A model generated the notes under the pieces. It saw nothing but the letters and a program-made list of their open reading frames with translations. It was not told where the DNA came from and searched no databases. Positions 55,172 to 62,975 of a DNA stretch of 64,000 nucleotides are shown here, piece after piece; the stretch's first letter is position 1; each line of letters begins with the position of its first letter. The position numbers and the translations under genes were made by a program. Source of the stretch: Paramicrobacterium agarici (GTDB taxonomy: Bacteria > Actinomycetota > Actinomycetes > Actinomycetales > Microbacteriaceae). The DNA lies in the NCBI RefSeq assembly GCF_002563955.1, contig NZ_PDJE01000001.1:1116001-1180000 (forward strand), read 5' to 3'.

Positions 55172-55432
55172 TCAGCCGCCGAAGTGACGGGACATACTCG
55201 GGTGTGCGGCAAACGCCGTGAGAAGGTGCTGTGCCGCGTCGAGAGTCGAGAACTCGCCGCGGTAGCGTCCCAACGGGTCGTGAGCCTGAAACTGCCCGTT
55301 GACGCGGTCGACCGAACCGGCGAAGGTGCCGTTCACGCTGGCGACCCAGAGTCCTGCGTCGGCTTCGCGCCATGAGAGATGAAATGTGCTCTCGGTGAGC
55401 GGAGCGGATGTGGTGGGATTCGTGATGGTCAT
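55172..55432 (-). CDS. Small hypothetical protein (86 aa)
   Basis: Eighty-six residues with a clear AAAGGA seven bases before the ATG at 55432. The body (FHLSWREADAGLWVASVNGTFAGSVDRVNGQFQAHDPLGRYRGEFSTLDAAQHLLTAF) reads as a small beta domain plus helix. It follows a 55-residue membrane peptide gene by 38 bases and is probably co-transcribed. The family is not recognised. Confidence 0.65.
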   Translation of the reverse strand: MTITNPTTSAPLTESTFHLSWREADAGLWVASVNGTFAGSVDRVNGQFQAHDPLGRYRGEFSTLDAAQHLLTAFAAHPSMSRHFGG

Positions 55433-55470
55433 TGAGAAGTCCTTTCCTGGTGCGAGATCGTGCAGCGCGA

Positions 55471-55638
55471 TCAGAGGTAGTAGGCAGCGGCAACTGCGCC
55501 GCCGACGACGAGCGGTATGCAGGTGGCGCCGACGCCTGTCGCGATTCCAAGAAGTACGCGCTGACGCGTCGCTTCTCGCACTTCGCTGAATGGGCTGCGA
55601 CGGGAACGGACGTTCGGTTCGCCGAAGGTGACGCTCAT
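55471..55638 (-). CDS. Small membrane protein (55 aa)
   Basis: A 55-residue protein with a charged N-terminus (MSVTFGEPNVRSRRSPFSEV) and one C-terminal membrane helix (LLGIATGVGATC...VVGGAVAAAYYL). GAGGAG lies five bases before the ATG at 55638. It pairs with the downstream 86-residue protein. A CCCCCGATCGGGGG palindrome (55662-55675) lies just upstream of the start and could be its operator. Not recognised. Confidence 0.6.
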   Translation of the reverse strand: MSVTFGEPNVRSRRSPFSEVREATRQRVLLGIATGVGATCIPLVVGGAVAAAYYL

Positions 55639-55788
55639 GATGGCTCCTCTCCACGGCCTGGCCCCCGATCGGGGGTGGTAAGAGCAAATCTGCCACCGAA
55701 CGCGCAGGGTGCCAAAGGGGACGATGAACCCTTGTCGGCAACCTCTGTGCTCTGCTAGGGTCGCGCTCGCGAGCGTGACCGAGCGGTA

Positions 55789-56121
55789 CTACGCCTTCTT
55801 CACGACAGTGAGTAGAAGCACCGAGTCTTCGAGCGCCCGCACGTTGTGAATAGCATCGGGAACGATGATCAAGTCGCCGTTCCAGCCGCTCCACGACGCG
55901 TCTGCGGTCGTCAGCTCGATCCGCCCGCTGAGCACGTGCACGGTGGCATCGCCCGGGCTCTCGTGGTCGCCCATCGTGACTCCTTCGCGCAGGGCGATAA
56001 GTGTCTGCCGTAGCGCGTGCTCGCGTCCGCCGAAGACGGTCTTGGCGCTGCGGCCACTCGAGCTGTTCTGTGCGTGTTCGAGTTCGTGTCGTGCGAGGGC
56101 AGTGAGCGACGTCTTCTGCAC
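55789..56121 (-). CDS. Cupin-domain protein
   Basis: A 110-residue single-domain cupin (TLIALREGVTMGDHESPGDATVHVLSGRIELTT...GDLIIVPDAIHNVRAL). Cupin motif 1 has the His/Glu metal set in part (DHESPGDATVHVLSG) and motif 2 ends PDAIHNV. It could bind a metal or small ligand; the substrate is unknown. The GTG at 56121 follows GGAGG by five bases. It is separated from DUF3618 by a strong palindrome. Confidence 0.72.
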   Translation of the reverse strand: MQKTSLTALARHELEHAQNSSSGRSAKTVFGGREHALRQTLIALREGVTMGDHESPGDATVHVLSGRIELTTADASWSGWNGDLIIVPDAIHNVRALEDSVLLLTVVKKA

Positions 56122-56189
56122 GGGGGCCTCCTCGGAATCCGTCACTCCAGTGTGCACCAGATCGAGTCGGGTTCCCAGCAAGACAGCGC

Positions 56190-56223
56190 GGGGGCCGTCC
56201 GCCGCATGCGGCGGACGGCCCCC
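56190..56223. terminator. 34-base perfect palindrome, probable terminator
   Basis: GGGGGCCGTCCGCCGC and its complement meet at a CATG centre without mismatch. It lies just downstream of the DUF3618 gene and upstream of the cupin gene on the same strand, so it most likely ends the DUF3618 operon. It lacks a T-tract. Confidence 0.7.
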
Positions 56224-56233
56224 GATGGACCTG

Positions 56234-56827
56234 CTATCCCTGTGACTGCGAAGGGTCTTGCACGGCGTGCTTCGCCTCCGTAGCGTCGTCTTTCACGTCT
56301 GACGCTGCAGACGACGCTTCGGACTTCACCTCCTGCGCGGCCTCTTCGGCCGACTGCTTCACGTTGTCGACGGCTTCGGACGCCGGCTCTTTGAGGTCTT
56401 CGGCCACATTCTTGGCAGCATCCTTGGCCTCTTTCACCAAAGGCTGCGCGGATTCCTTGATTGCCGAGCCCATCTCTTTCTCTTGAGAGCTCGCGGGAAT
56501 CAGTGAGGAGGCGAGCCAGCCGACTCCGAAGGCGATGAGGCCGACAGCCAGCGGGTTGCCCTCAGCCTTCTTCGCGGCGCGGTGCGGGAGCTCTGACACG
56601 TCGTCCGTGATGTCAGAAGCGGTCTCCGACACTGAATCGCCGACGTCTGAGGCGGTGCCCATCACCTTGTCGCTCATGCGCCGTACCGCGCCCTTCATCT
56701 TGTCAGTCTGCCGGTGCACGGCCTTCGACGGCGAAACTTTGTCTGCAAGAGCGTCCACGTCTCGCCCCAGCTCGCCACGTGTAGCCTCGATGTTCGATCG
56801 GATTGCATTCGGGTCATCGGTAGTCAT
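56234..56827 (-). CDS. DUF3618 protein
   Basis: A 197-residue protein with the DUF3618 N-terminus (NAIRSNIEATRGELGRDVDALADKV), one central hydrophobic segment (PLAVGLIAFGVGWLASSLI) and a long Ala/Glu/Lys/Asp-rich C-terminal coil that resembles LEA-like or apolipoprotein-type helices. It is the last gene of a three-gene operon with a holin-superfamily III protein. These operons are common in actinobacteria and are linked to envelope or stress states; the mechanism is unknown. Confidence 0.8.
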   Translation of the reverse strand: MTTDDPNAIRSNIEATRGELGRDVDALADKVSPSKAVHRQTDKMKGAVRRMSDKVMGTASDVGDSVSETASDITDDVSELPHRAAKKAEGNPLAVGLIAFGVGWLASSLIPASSQEKEMGSAIKESAQPLVKEAKDAAKNVAEDLKEPASEAVDNVKQSAEEAAQEVKSEASSAASDVKDDATEAKHAVQDPSQSQG

Positions 56828-57240
56828 CGGTTCTCCTCATTTCGCTTCAATGCGTCTGGTATCTCTTTGACGGTGTCGACCGTCTGCGGCGCACCCTTGA
56901 CCGACTCGAACTTCTTTCCCATGAGACAGAGGACGAGTGCGATGATGGCCCAGACCACGGCGATCACCAGGCCGGACCAGCCGTTGCCGATCAGGTAGCC
57001 CAGCCCCCACCATGCAGCGATGGAGAGGAAGAAGATGGCCATCATGCCGGCGTAGCCTGCGCCGCCGTACAGCCCTGCGCCCTTGCCCGCTCGTGTCGCT
57101 GATTGCTTGATCTCTGCCTTGGCGAGTTCAACCTCTTGCCGCATCAGTTCAGAAACGTCGCGGCTCACCTCGCCGAGCAGATCGCCGAGTGAGGAACGCT
57201 CTGCGTGCTCCTCAGACGGCGTTTCGCGTGGGTCTGTCAT
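56824..57240 (-). CDS. Actinobacterial holin-superfamily III (Phage_holin_3_6) membrane protein
   Basis: A 138-residue protein with the family signature (SLGDLLGEVSRDVSELMRQEVELAKAEIKQSATRAGKGAGLYGGAGYAG) and two membrane helices. Despite the holin name it is a chromosomal envelope protein, always near DUF3618. It overlaps both neighbours by ATGA. Confidence 0.85.
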   Translation of the reverse strand: MTDPRETPSEEHAERSSLGDLLGEVSRDVSELMRQEVELAKAEIKQSATRAGKGAGLYGGAGYAGMMAIFFLSIAAWWGLGYLIGNGWSGLVIAVVWAIIALVLCLMGKKFESVKGAPQTVDTVKEIPDALKRNEENR

Positions 57241-57847
57241 GAAAGTCCCCCGTTCCGTCGGGGTGCCTCTGGCGGCACGAAGCCCGAATCAGGGGCTGTG
57301 TAAGGAGACTCTGCTTGGGATGCAGTCGAGCTCGTCCGCGCAGGATTGGGCGCTTCGTCGACGGGCGGCGGTGGGACACTGCGGCCGGAGTCATCGACTC
57401 GCGAGTGCGCGTTCTGGCCGCTCGTGTTCGACGGTGCGGAATGTGCGCGTTCGCGAGAGTGAGTTGCGCCCGACTCGTCTCCCGTCATCGAGCGAGTGAG
57501 CCGACCGGCGAGGATGCCCGCGACCGCCGCGGCCCCGATGAACACGCCCGGCTTGCGGCGTGCGAATCCCTTGACCTCGTCGAGGAGAGATCCAGGGTCA
57601 CGTTGGTCGAGCCAGGAAGCGACGTCGCTTGACTTCGAGGCGGCCTGCTTGACGAGTTCTGTTGCAACCCCGTTACGCTCTGATCCCCTGGCCATGCTCT
57701 GCAGCTCGTCGCTTACGGAGCGGAGTCCGCTGGCGACCCGCTTCTGCTGGTGGGCAGCTTGGTCGCGAAGCTCGCTGCCTGCTCTTTGGCCCGGTCCGCA
57801 CCGCTTTCGTTCGCAGAGCCGGAAGCAGGTGGATAGGTGTTCGACAT
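57237..57847 (-). pseudogene. First gene of the DUF3618/holin operon, frameshifted near residue 23
   Basis: An ATG at 57847 with a GGGAAGGA ribosome-binding site starts a frame reading MSNTYPP...DRAKEQ that soon runs into a stop. From about 57778 the expected continuation (GSELRDQAAHQQKRVASGLRSVSDELQSM...) is in another frame and goes on to 57237 with one membrane helix (FIGAAAVAGILAGRL) and a Pro/Ser-rich tail. One missing base near 57778-57780 explains both halves. Internal initiation at the ATG at 57695 could still make the C-terminal part. A sequencing error is possible. Confidence 0.65.
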
Positions 57848-58109
57848 AGTGTTCCTTCCCCTGAAGCAGACCCGGTATCCCCGGCCCGTGTCATATGCGC
57901 TCCGCGTGGAACAAAGTGACCTGCTTCACGCGGAAGCGATGATTCGACACGCTACGCGCGGCGTTTCTTTGCAACCAGGGGGTGGAAAACCGTCGATCGA
58001 GAGCTATCCTGTGGCGACTGCTCGGCGCGGCGGCCTCAGCCCGAATTCTCGAGCGACGTTATTCTGGACAGCTGGGCTTTGCCAGCGCACGAACGATGGA
58101 AAGCAGATC

Positions 58110-58874
58110 ATGAGGCCGTTTGACCAGCTTGTCGGCGAAGCATCCACCGCTGATGTCTCGGGCTGGGGCTTCGAGTGGCTGCGCGACCGTGCGATCGAAG
58201 AGCGTCCTGGGTGGGGATTCGCTCGGCTCTTGAGCGAGAAGCTCGCTGGAGCAGCCTCCGCGCTCGACCTCGATACGGGCGGCGGTGAGGTGCTGGATGA
58301 GGCACCAGTGCTCCCCTCGCGAACAGCGGTGACGGAGGCGTGGCCGCCCAATGCTCGGCGAGCTCGCGAGCGGCTCGGACCGCGGGGAGTCGATGTTGTC
58401 GAGACCGTGGATGGCGCGCCCCTGCCGTTCGCCGACGCATCGTTTGCGCTCGTCACCTCACGGCACCCCGTTGCGCCAAACTGGGCAGAGATCCATCGGG
58501 TCCTCGAGCCGGGCGGCCGGTACTTCGCGCAGCACGTAGGACCTGCGTCGGCGTTTGAACTCATCGAGTATTTGCTCGGACCCCGCCCTGAGCAGCGCGC
58601 GGGGCGAGATCCCGAGCGCGAGATAGCCGATGCAAAGGCGGCGGGACTCAGGATTCTCGACCTGCAGACGGCCCGTTGCCGCATGGAGTTCTACGACATC
58701 GGCGCGATCGTCTGGATTCTGCGCAAGTGCGTGTGGTGGGTGCCGGACTTCTCGGTCGAGCGGTATCGCGGAAAGCTCCTCGAGCTTGACCGCAAGTTGC
58801 GCGCTGGCGATCCGTTTGTGGCTCATTCGACGCGGCACCTGATCGAGGCCGAGCGCCCCGTGGAGCGCGCATGA
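58110..58874 (+). CDS. SAM-dependent methyltransferase
   Basis: A 254-residue class I methyltransferase of the Methyltransf_11 type: motif I ALDLDTGGGEVLDE, acidic segment VETVDGAPLPFADASFALVTSRHPV, and the post-motif IHRVLEPGGRYFAQH. The substrate is unknown. The ATG at 58110 has GGAAAG upstream. Its stop overlaps the start of the glycosylase-like gene (ATGA). Confidence 0.8.
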   Translation: MRPFDQLVGEASTADVSGWGFEWLRDRAIEERPGWGFARLLSEKLAGAASALDLDTGGGEVLDEAPVLPSRTAVTEAWPPNARRARERLGPRGVDVVETVDGAPLPFADASFALVTSRHPVAPNWAEIHRVLEPGGRYFAQHVGPASAFELIEYLLGPRPEQRAGRDPEREIADAKAAGLRILDLQTARCRMEFYDIGAIVWILRKCVWWVPDFSVERYRGKLLELDRKLRAGDPFVAHSTRHLIEAERPVERA

Positions 58875-59305
58875 GACTGTGGTCGGTTCACCCTCGTTAC
58901 TTCGACAGGCAAGCGCTCACCGCAGCGTGGCGCGAGGGATTGCTCGCGCAATCAGTTATTGCCGAGCCTGGTCGTGGCTACTCGAACCACCCGCAGCTCG
59001 CCCGCTTTCGCGAGACGGCCGAGCCGCTTCGCGCGATCGGAACGTTTCTCAGTGGCCTCGTCGACGAGGCGGATGCTCGAGGATATCGATTCGATCGTTC
59101 GAAGATCCGTGAGGCGAAAATGGGCGAGCGGATGCTGGTGAGCGACGGCCAGCTCGCATACGAGTGGTCGCATCTGCTCGCGAAGCTGCAGCGCAGAACG
59201 CCCGAGTTGTGGGAGCGGTGGTGTGATGAAGCGATGCCCGAACCGCATCCACTTTTCACGGTCGTGCCTGGCCCGATCGCATCGTGGGAGCGCCCGAGCA
59301 GTTGA
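58871..59305 (+). CDS. Pyrimidine-dimer DNA glycosylase-like protein (Pyr_excise family)
   Basis: A 144-residue protein with the Pyr_excise (PF03013) signature: MRLWSVHPRYFDRQALTAAWREGLLAQSVI, GYSNHPQLARF, and GERMLVSDGQLAYEWSHL. T4 endonuclease V, the best-known relative, cuts at cyclobutane pyrimidine dimers. Activity here is inferred from family membership. Translational coupling to a methyltransferase is the notable context. Confidence 0.75.
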   Translation: MRLWSVHPRYFDRQALTAAWREGLLAQSVIAEPGRGYSNHPQLARFRETAEPLRAIGTFLSGLVDEADARGYRFDRSKIREAKMGERMLVSDGQLAYEWSHLLAKLQRRTPELWERWCDEAMPEPHPLFTVVPGPIASWERPSS

Positions 59306-59379
59306 GTCTGGTTGTCGCCACGAGCCTGTCTGCGCGTGTGCATCGACAAATTCACGGCGCTGTGAGAGATTCTCGAAGT

Positions 59380-59775
59380 ATGACGCTGCGACTTTCACAC
59401 ACGTCCATCGATTCACGCAATGCTTACGCTCAGTCCCGCTGGTGGGGCGATGTGCTTGGTTATGCCGAGGATGCTGACGACCCGAATCTCCCCGATCACG
59501 AGGAGTGCCTCATCATCTCACCCGACGGTGCGAGCAGGCTGCTCTTCATCGATGTTCCCGAGGGCAAGTCTGTGAAGAACCGCCTGCACTTCGATCTTCG
59601 GCCCACCGACGTCACACGTGCAGAAGAGGTGGAGCGCGTTCTCTCGCTTGGTGCGACGCATGTCGCCGACTTTATTCGGGAAGACGGGACGGGCTGGGTC
59701 GTCTTGGCGGATCCGGAGGGCAACGAATTCTGCATTTTGACGGGGCAGCCGGAGCTCGACGCTCTCGGACAGTAG
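59380..59775 (+). CDS. VOC/glyoxalase-like domain protein
   Basis: A 131-residue single VOC-domain protein (SHTSIDSRNAYAQSRWWGDVLGY at the front and WVVLADPEGNEFCIL at the end), the paired beta-alpha-beta-beta-beta plan of glyoxalase-like proteins. Members bind metals or small toxins; no substrate is indicated. The ATG at 59380 is supported by the domain boundary. Confidence 0.78.
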   Translation: MTLRLSHTSIDSRNAYAQSRWWGDVLGYAEDADDPNLPDHEECLIISPDGASRLLFIDVPEGKSVKNRLHFDLRPTDVTRAEEVERVLSLGATHVADFIREDGTGWVVLADPEGNEFCILTGQPELDALGQ

Positions 59776-59856
59776 CGGCTGCGGGCGTGGGCCGTTCAGC
59801 GCTGCAAGTCACGGGCGGCGTTCGGCGCGTTCTGAATGGATGTGTTGAATAGACGT

Positions 59857-60360
59857 ATGGCCACCTCATTGGTACTCGTCGCAGACACGCATCTACCCAA
59901 GCGCGCGAAGGCGCTCGCGCCAGCGGTGTGGGACGCGATCGAGGCTGCCGACGTCGTCATTCACGCAGGAGACTGGGTGGACGAGGCGACGCTAGACGAG
60001 TTCGAAGCGCGGTCGAAAAGCTTGATCGCCGTGTATGGGAACAATGACGGGCCGGAGCTGCGCGCACGGCTGTGCGAGATCGCCAGGGCAGAGATTGGCG
60101 GCATCCGCTTTGCCGTCATTCATGAGACGGGAGCAGCGAAGGGCCGCGAGAAGCGCATGGACGGCCAGTTCGACGACGTCGATGTTCTCGTTTTCGGGCA
60201 TAGCCACATTCCATGGGACTCGGTAACCCCTCGCGGGATGCGCCTGCTGAATCCGGGTTCACCGACCGACCGGCGGCGCCAGCCGGTCTGCACGTTCATG
60301 ACAGCGATCGCTGACGAGGGAGAGCTTCAAGATGTCACGCTCGTTCCCGTTCATCGGTAG
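59857..60360 (+). CDS. YfcE-type metallophosphoesterase
   Basis: A 167-residue phosphoesterase with the calcineurin-type metal motifs ADTHLPKR, HAGDW, GNNDG and FGHSHIP. YfcE/MJ0936-like enzymes hydrolyse phosphodiesters; the natural substrate is often unknown. The ATG at 59857 is preferred to 59836 because the family begins at the VADTH strand. Confidence 0.82.
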   Translation: MATSLVLVADTHLPKRAKALAPAVWDAIEAADVVIHAGDWVDEATLDEFEARSKSLIAVYGNNDGPELRARLCEIARAEIGGIRFAVIHETGAAKGREKRMDGQFDDVDVLVFGHSHIPWDSVTPRGMRLLNPGSPTDRRRQPVCTFMTAIADEGELQDVTLVPVHR

Positions 60361-60431
60361 CACTGCGGACGATACTGGCCCTACCTATTGAGATTCGATA
60401 TATTAATATCGTTTATGGAGAGGAAAGGGCA

Positions 60432-60917
60432 ATGGGACGAGCAACCATCGCGGTATTGCGAATTGTGATCGCACTATCGCTCGCGGGTTCGCTTTACGTT
60501 CAGGCTGTCATTGTGCCGCTGTTCTGGGCGGACCTCGAAGGGGAGATTCTTTGGGGCCGGATTGCACTGGTCGTCATCGCGGTGCTCGGCGTTGCAACGA
60601 TGCAAGTGTTTGCAATTTGCGTATGGAAGCTGCTCACTCTCGTCCGTCAGGGGTCGGTGTTTTCGCCGAAGTCGTTTCGCTACGTTGACGTCATAACGGG
60701 CGCCGTCGCCGGAGCTGCGGCTCTTGCTCTAGCTCTGGGCGTCGTGCTCGCGCCCGGTGGGACTGCGCCGGGAATCGTGGGTCTCATCTGTGGTGCGGCC
60801 CTCGTGCTGGGCGGCATGGCACTTCTCGTCGTCGTTATGCGGAGACTGCTGGCTCAGGCTGTGGAACGGGAGAACGAAGCCCGTCGCCTCCGCTCCGAGC
60901 TGGGCGAGGTGATCTGA
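60432..60917 (+). CDS. DUF2975 membrane protein
   Basis: A 161-residue protein with four membrane helices and the DUF2975 layout (LRIVIALSLAGSLYVQAVIVPLFW ... LTLVRQGSVFSPKSFRYVDVI). DUF2975 genes nearly always precede a small XRE regulator, as here, with ATG overlap (ATGC at 60917). The pair is widespread and of unknown function. The region between 60361 and 60431 is AT-richer than the rest. Confidence 0.82.
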   Translation: MGRATIAVLRIVIALSLAGSLYVQAVIVPLFWADLEGEILWGRIALVVIAVLGVATMQVFAICVWKLLTLVRQGSVFSPKSFRYVDVITGAVAGAAALALALGVVLAPGGTAPGIVGLICGAALVLGGMALLVVVMRRLLAQAVERENEARRLRSELGEVI

Positions 60918-61213
60918 TGCCGATCATCGTTGACATTGACGTGATGCTGGCTCGACGCAAGATGGCCGTCGGCACGCTAGCGGAGCGAATCGGCATCACG
61001 CCGGCCAATCTCTCCGTACTCAAGAACGGCCGTGCGAAGGCGATCCGATTCTCGACACTCGACGCACTTTGTGAAGCATTGCATTGTCAGCCAGGAGATC
61101 TGCTCAGATGGGAGCCGGCCGATCCGTCGCAACCTGAATCCAGCCAAACACAGGAATCTCGCGATGGAGGGGATGACGGGAATCGAACCCGCGCTGTCAG
61201 CTTGGGAAGCTGA
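60917..61213 (+). CDS. Small XRE/Cro-type regulator (YozG-like), C-terminus overlapping tRNA-Gly
   Basis: A 98-residue HTH regulator (VMLARRKMAVGTLAERIGITPANLSVLKNGRAKAIRFSTLDALCEALHCQPGDLLRWEP). It is coupled to DUF2975. The last ~17 residues (DGGDDGNRTRAVSLGS) are read antisense through the tRNA-Gly gene, because no stop occurs before it; functional sequence probably ends near residue 70-80. Confidence 0.75.
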   Translation: MPIIVDIDVMLARRKMAVGTLAERIGITPANLSVLKNGRAKAIRFSTLDALCEALHCQPGDLLRWEPADPSQPESSQTQESRDGGDDGNRTRAVSLGS

Positions 61214-61238
61214 AGTTCTACCATTGAACTACATCCCC
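61165..61238 (-). tRNA. tRNA-Gly (anticodon CCC)
   Basis: On the minus strand the cloverleaf is complete: acceptor GGGGATG/CATCCCC, D-arm GTTC...GAAC, anticodon arm TCAGC-TTCCCAA-GCTGA, T-arm GCGGG-TTCGATT-CCCGT, discriminator T and an encoded CCA. The loop TTCCCAA gives anticodon CCC. Its 3' end overlaps the XRE gene on the other strand. Confidence 0.92.
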
Positions 61239-61294
61239 ATTGCGCCCAAAGGCACCACGTCATCTTAGCAACATCTGACGGCTACACTGACATC

Positions 61295-61900
61295 GTGCTT
61301 CTCTCAGACCGCGACATCAAAGCAGAGTTGGCGGAGTCCCGCATTGGGCTCGATCCGTACGACATCGACATGGTTCAGCCGTCGAGCGTCGACGTGCGCC
61401 TCGATCGGTTCTTTCGCCTGTTCGACAACCACAAGTACCCGTACATCGACCCGTCACAGGATCAGCCGGAGCTGACACGACTCATCGAGGTCGAGCCGGA
61501 CGAGTCGTTCATTCTGCACCCGGGCGAGTTCGTGCTGGGCTCCACGTTCGAGCAGGTCACGCTGCCCGACGACGTGGCGGCACGACTCGAGGGCAAAAGC
61601 TCGCTCGGCCGCCTCGGCCTGCTCACGCACTCCACAGCGGGGTTCATCGACCCCGGGTTCTCGGGGCACGTCACACTCGAGCTCAGCAACGTCGCGACGC
61701 TGCCGATCAAGCTGTGGCCTGGCATGAAGATCGGGCAGCTGTGCTTCTTCAGGCTCACGTCTCCGACAGAGCAGCCCTACGGATCGGCGGCATACGGCTC
61801 GCGGTACCAGGGGCAGCGTGGCCCGACAGCATCCCGCTCGTTCGCAAACTTTCACCGCACGGACGTAAGCGTGACCGATGTCGGACGGCTCGGCGAGTAG
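61295..61900 (+). CDS. dcd: dCTP deaminase
   Basis: A 201-residue dCTP deaminase ([57 protein letters not shown]). It makes dUTP (or dUMP in bifunctional forms) for thymidylate synthesis. The GTG at 61295 has no clear ribosome-binding site. Confidence 0.93.
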   Translation: MLLSDRDIKAELAESRIGLDPYDIDMVQPSSVDVRLDRFFRLFDNHKYPYIDPSQDQPELTRLIEVEPDESFILHPGEFVLGSTFEQVTLPDDVAARLEGKSSLGRLGLLTHSTAGFIDPGFSGHVTLELSNVATLPIKLWPGMKIGQLCFFRLTSPTEQPYGSAAYGSRYQGQRGPTASRSFANFHRTDVSVTDVGRLGE

Positions 61901-61958
61901 CAATCCGCTCTGAGCAGAATCGCGCGACAGCGACGCGACGCCCGACTTAGGGTGAAGC

Positions 61959-62357
61959 ATGGCTGAGATCGTAAAGATGCACGAGGCGCGACGGCGACGG
62001 CGCCCCGTTGCGTGGGAACCTGAGCAGCGAGAACCGAATCACCGTGGTCGTGACCGACTGCACGCAGAGATGCGAAAGCCCGAGCGACTGTGGCGCGAAG
62101 CACTCGGCGAACGGTTTCGCGAGCACCGGAGCCGACGCGGCGAGAAGCTCACCGATACGGCGAAGACCGCTGGTGTCTCGCCGCAGTACCTCTCAGAGGT
62201 GGAGCGGGGACGCAAAGAGCCCTCGAGCGAGATGATCGCCGCGATCGCCGGTGCCCTCGGCACAACGCTCGTCGAGCTTACGGGCGAGGTGGCGACCGAG
62301 CTGCAGCGCCAGGGCGCGCCGCGCAGTGGCGGCAACGCCCTGCTGCTCGCGGCCTGA
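61959..62357 (+). CDS. ClgR/PopR-like XRE regulator with C-terminal Ala-Ala
   Basis: A 132-residue protein with a basic N-terminus and an HTH (RLWREALGERFREHRSRRGEKLTDTAKTAGVSPQYLSEVERGRKEPSSEMIAAIAGAL) that closely resembles ClgR and Streptomyces PopR. It ends NALLLAA; PopR and ClgR carry C-terminal Ala-Ala that marks them for Clp proteolysis. It converges on two clpP genes, the same neighbourhood as PopR, so control of those genes is likely. Confidence 0.8.
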   Translation: MAEIVKMHEARRRRRPVAWEPEQREPNHRGRDRLHAEMRKPERLWREALGERFREHRSRRGEKLTDTAKTAGVSPQYLSEVERGRKEPSSEMIAAIAGALGTTLVELTGEVATELQRQGAPRSGGNALLLAA

Positions 62358-62365
62358 GCGAGGCG

Positions 62366-62974
62366 TCAGGCGACAGCATCCGTCACTTCTCTCGTCGTGA
62401 GCACCTGGTCGACGAGTCCGTACTCGAGCGCTTGCGCCGCCGTGAACACCCGATCGCGGTCGGTGTCGCGGCGCAGAGTCTGCACGCTCTGCCCGCTGTG
62501 CGCGCTGAGGATCTCTTCGATCTCGGCGCGGATTCGCACCACCTCGTCGGCCTGAAGAATGAGGTCGGGGATCGCCCCGCGTCCCTCGGCCGCGGGCTGA
62601 TGCAGCACGACCCTGGCGTGCGGGAGCACCGCTCGCCGGCCAGGGGCTCCCGCGGCGAGAAGCACAGCGCCAGCGGCGAGGGCCTGCCCGACGCAGGTCG
62701 TCGCGATGGGTGACTGCACGTACTGCATGGTGTCGTAGACGGCGAGCATCGACGCAAGGTCTCCGCCCTCGCAGTTGATGTAGAGGTTGATCGGCTCGCC
62801 CGAACTCTCGGACTCGAGGTGCAGCAGCTGCGCGATGATCGCGTTGGCGACTCCCGCGTCGACGGGCGTGCCCAGGTAGACGATGCGCTCCGTGAGCAGG
62901 TTGGAGTAGACATCCATGATGCGCTCGCCGCGTGGATGCTGCGCGACGACGTTCGGGATGGTGTACGAGGTCAT
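62366..62974 (-). CDS. ClpP-family protein with Ala at the catalytic Ser position
   Basis: A 202-residue ClpP homologue ([46 protein letters not shown]). The nucleophile motif GQAASMG reads GQALAAG, so the catalytic Ser is Ala100; the His is kept (His125, RVVLHQP) and an Asp follows in RRDTDRDR. It should not be proteolytic by itself but can form mixed rings. It starts one base after the stop of the active clpP. Confidence 0.85.
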   Translation of the reverse strand: MTSYTIPNVVAQHPRGERIMDVYSNLLTERIVYLGTPVDAGVANAIIAQLLHLESESSGEPINLYINCEGGDLASMLAVYDTMQYVQSPIATTCVGQALAAGAVLLAAGAPGRRAVLPHARVVLHQPAAEGRGAIPDLILQADEVVRIRAEIEEILSAHSGQSVQTLRRDTDRDRVFTAAQALEYGLVDQVLTTREVTDAVA

Positions 62975-62975
62975 G

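Noticed and set aside
61165..61238. Integrated mobile element at tRNA-Gly
   Set aside because: No integrase, direct repeat of the tRNA end or atypical gene block was seen in the window.
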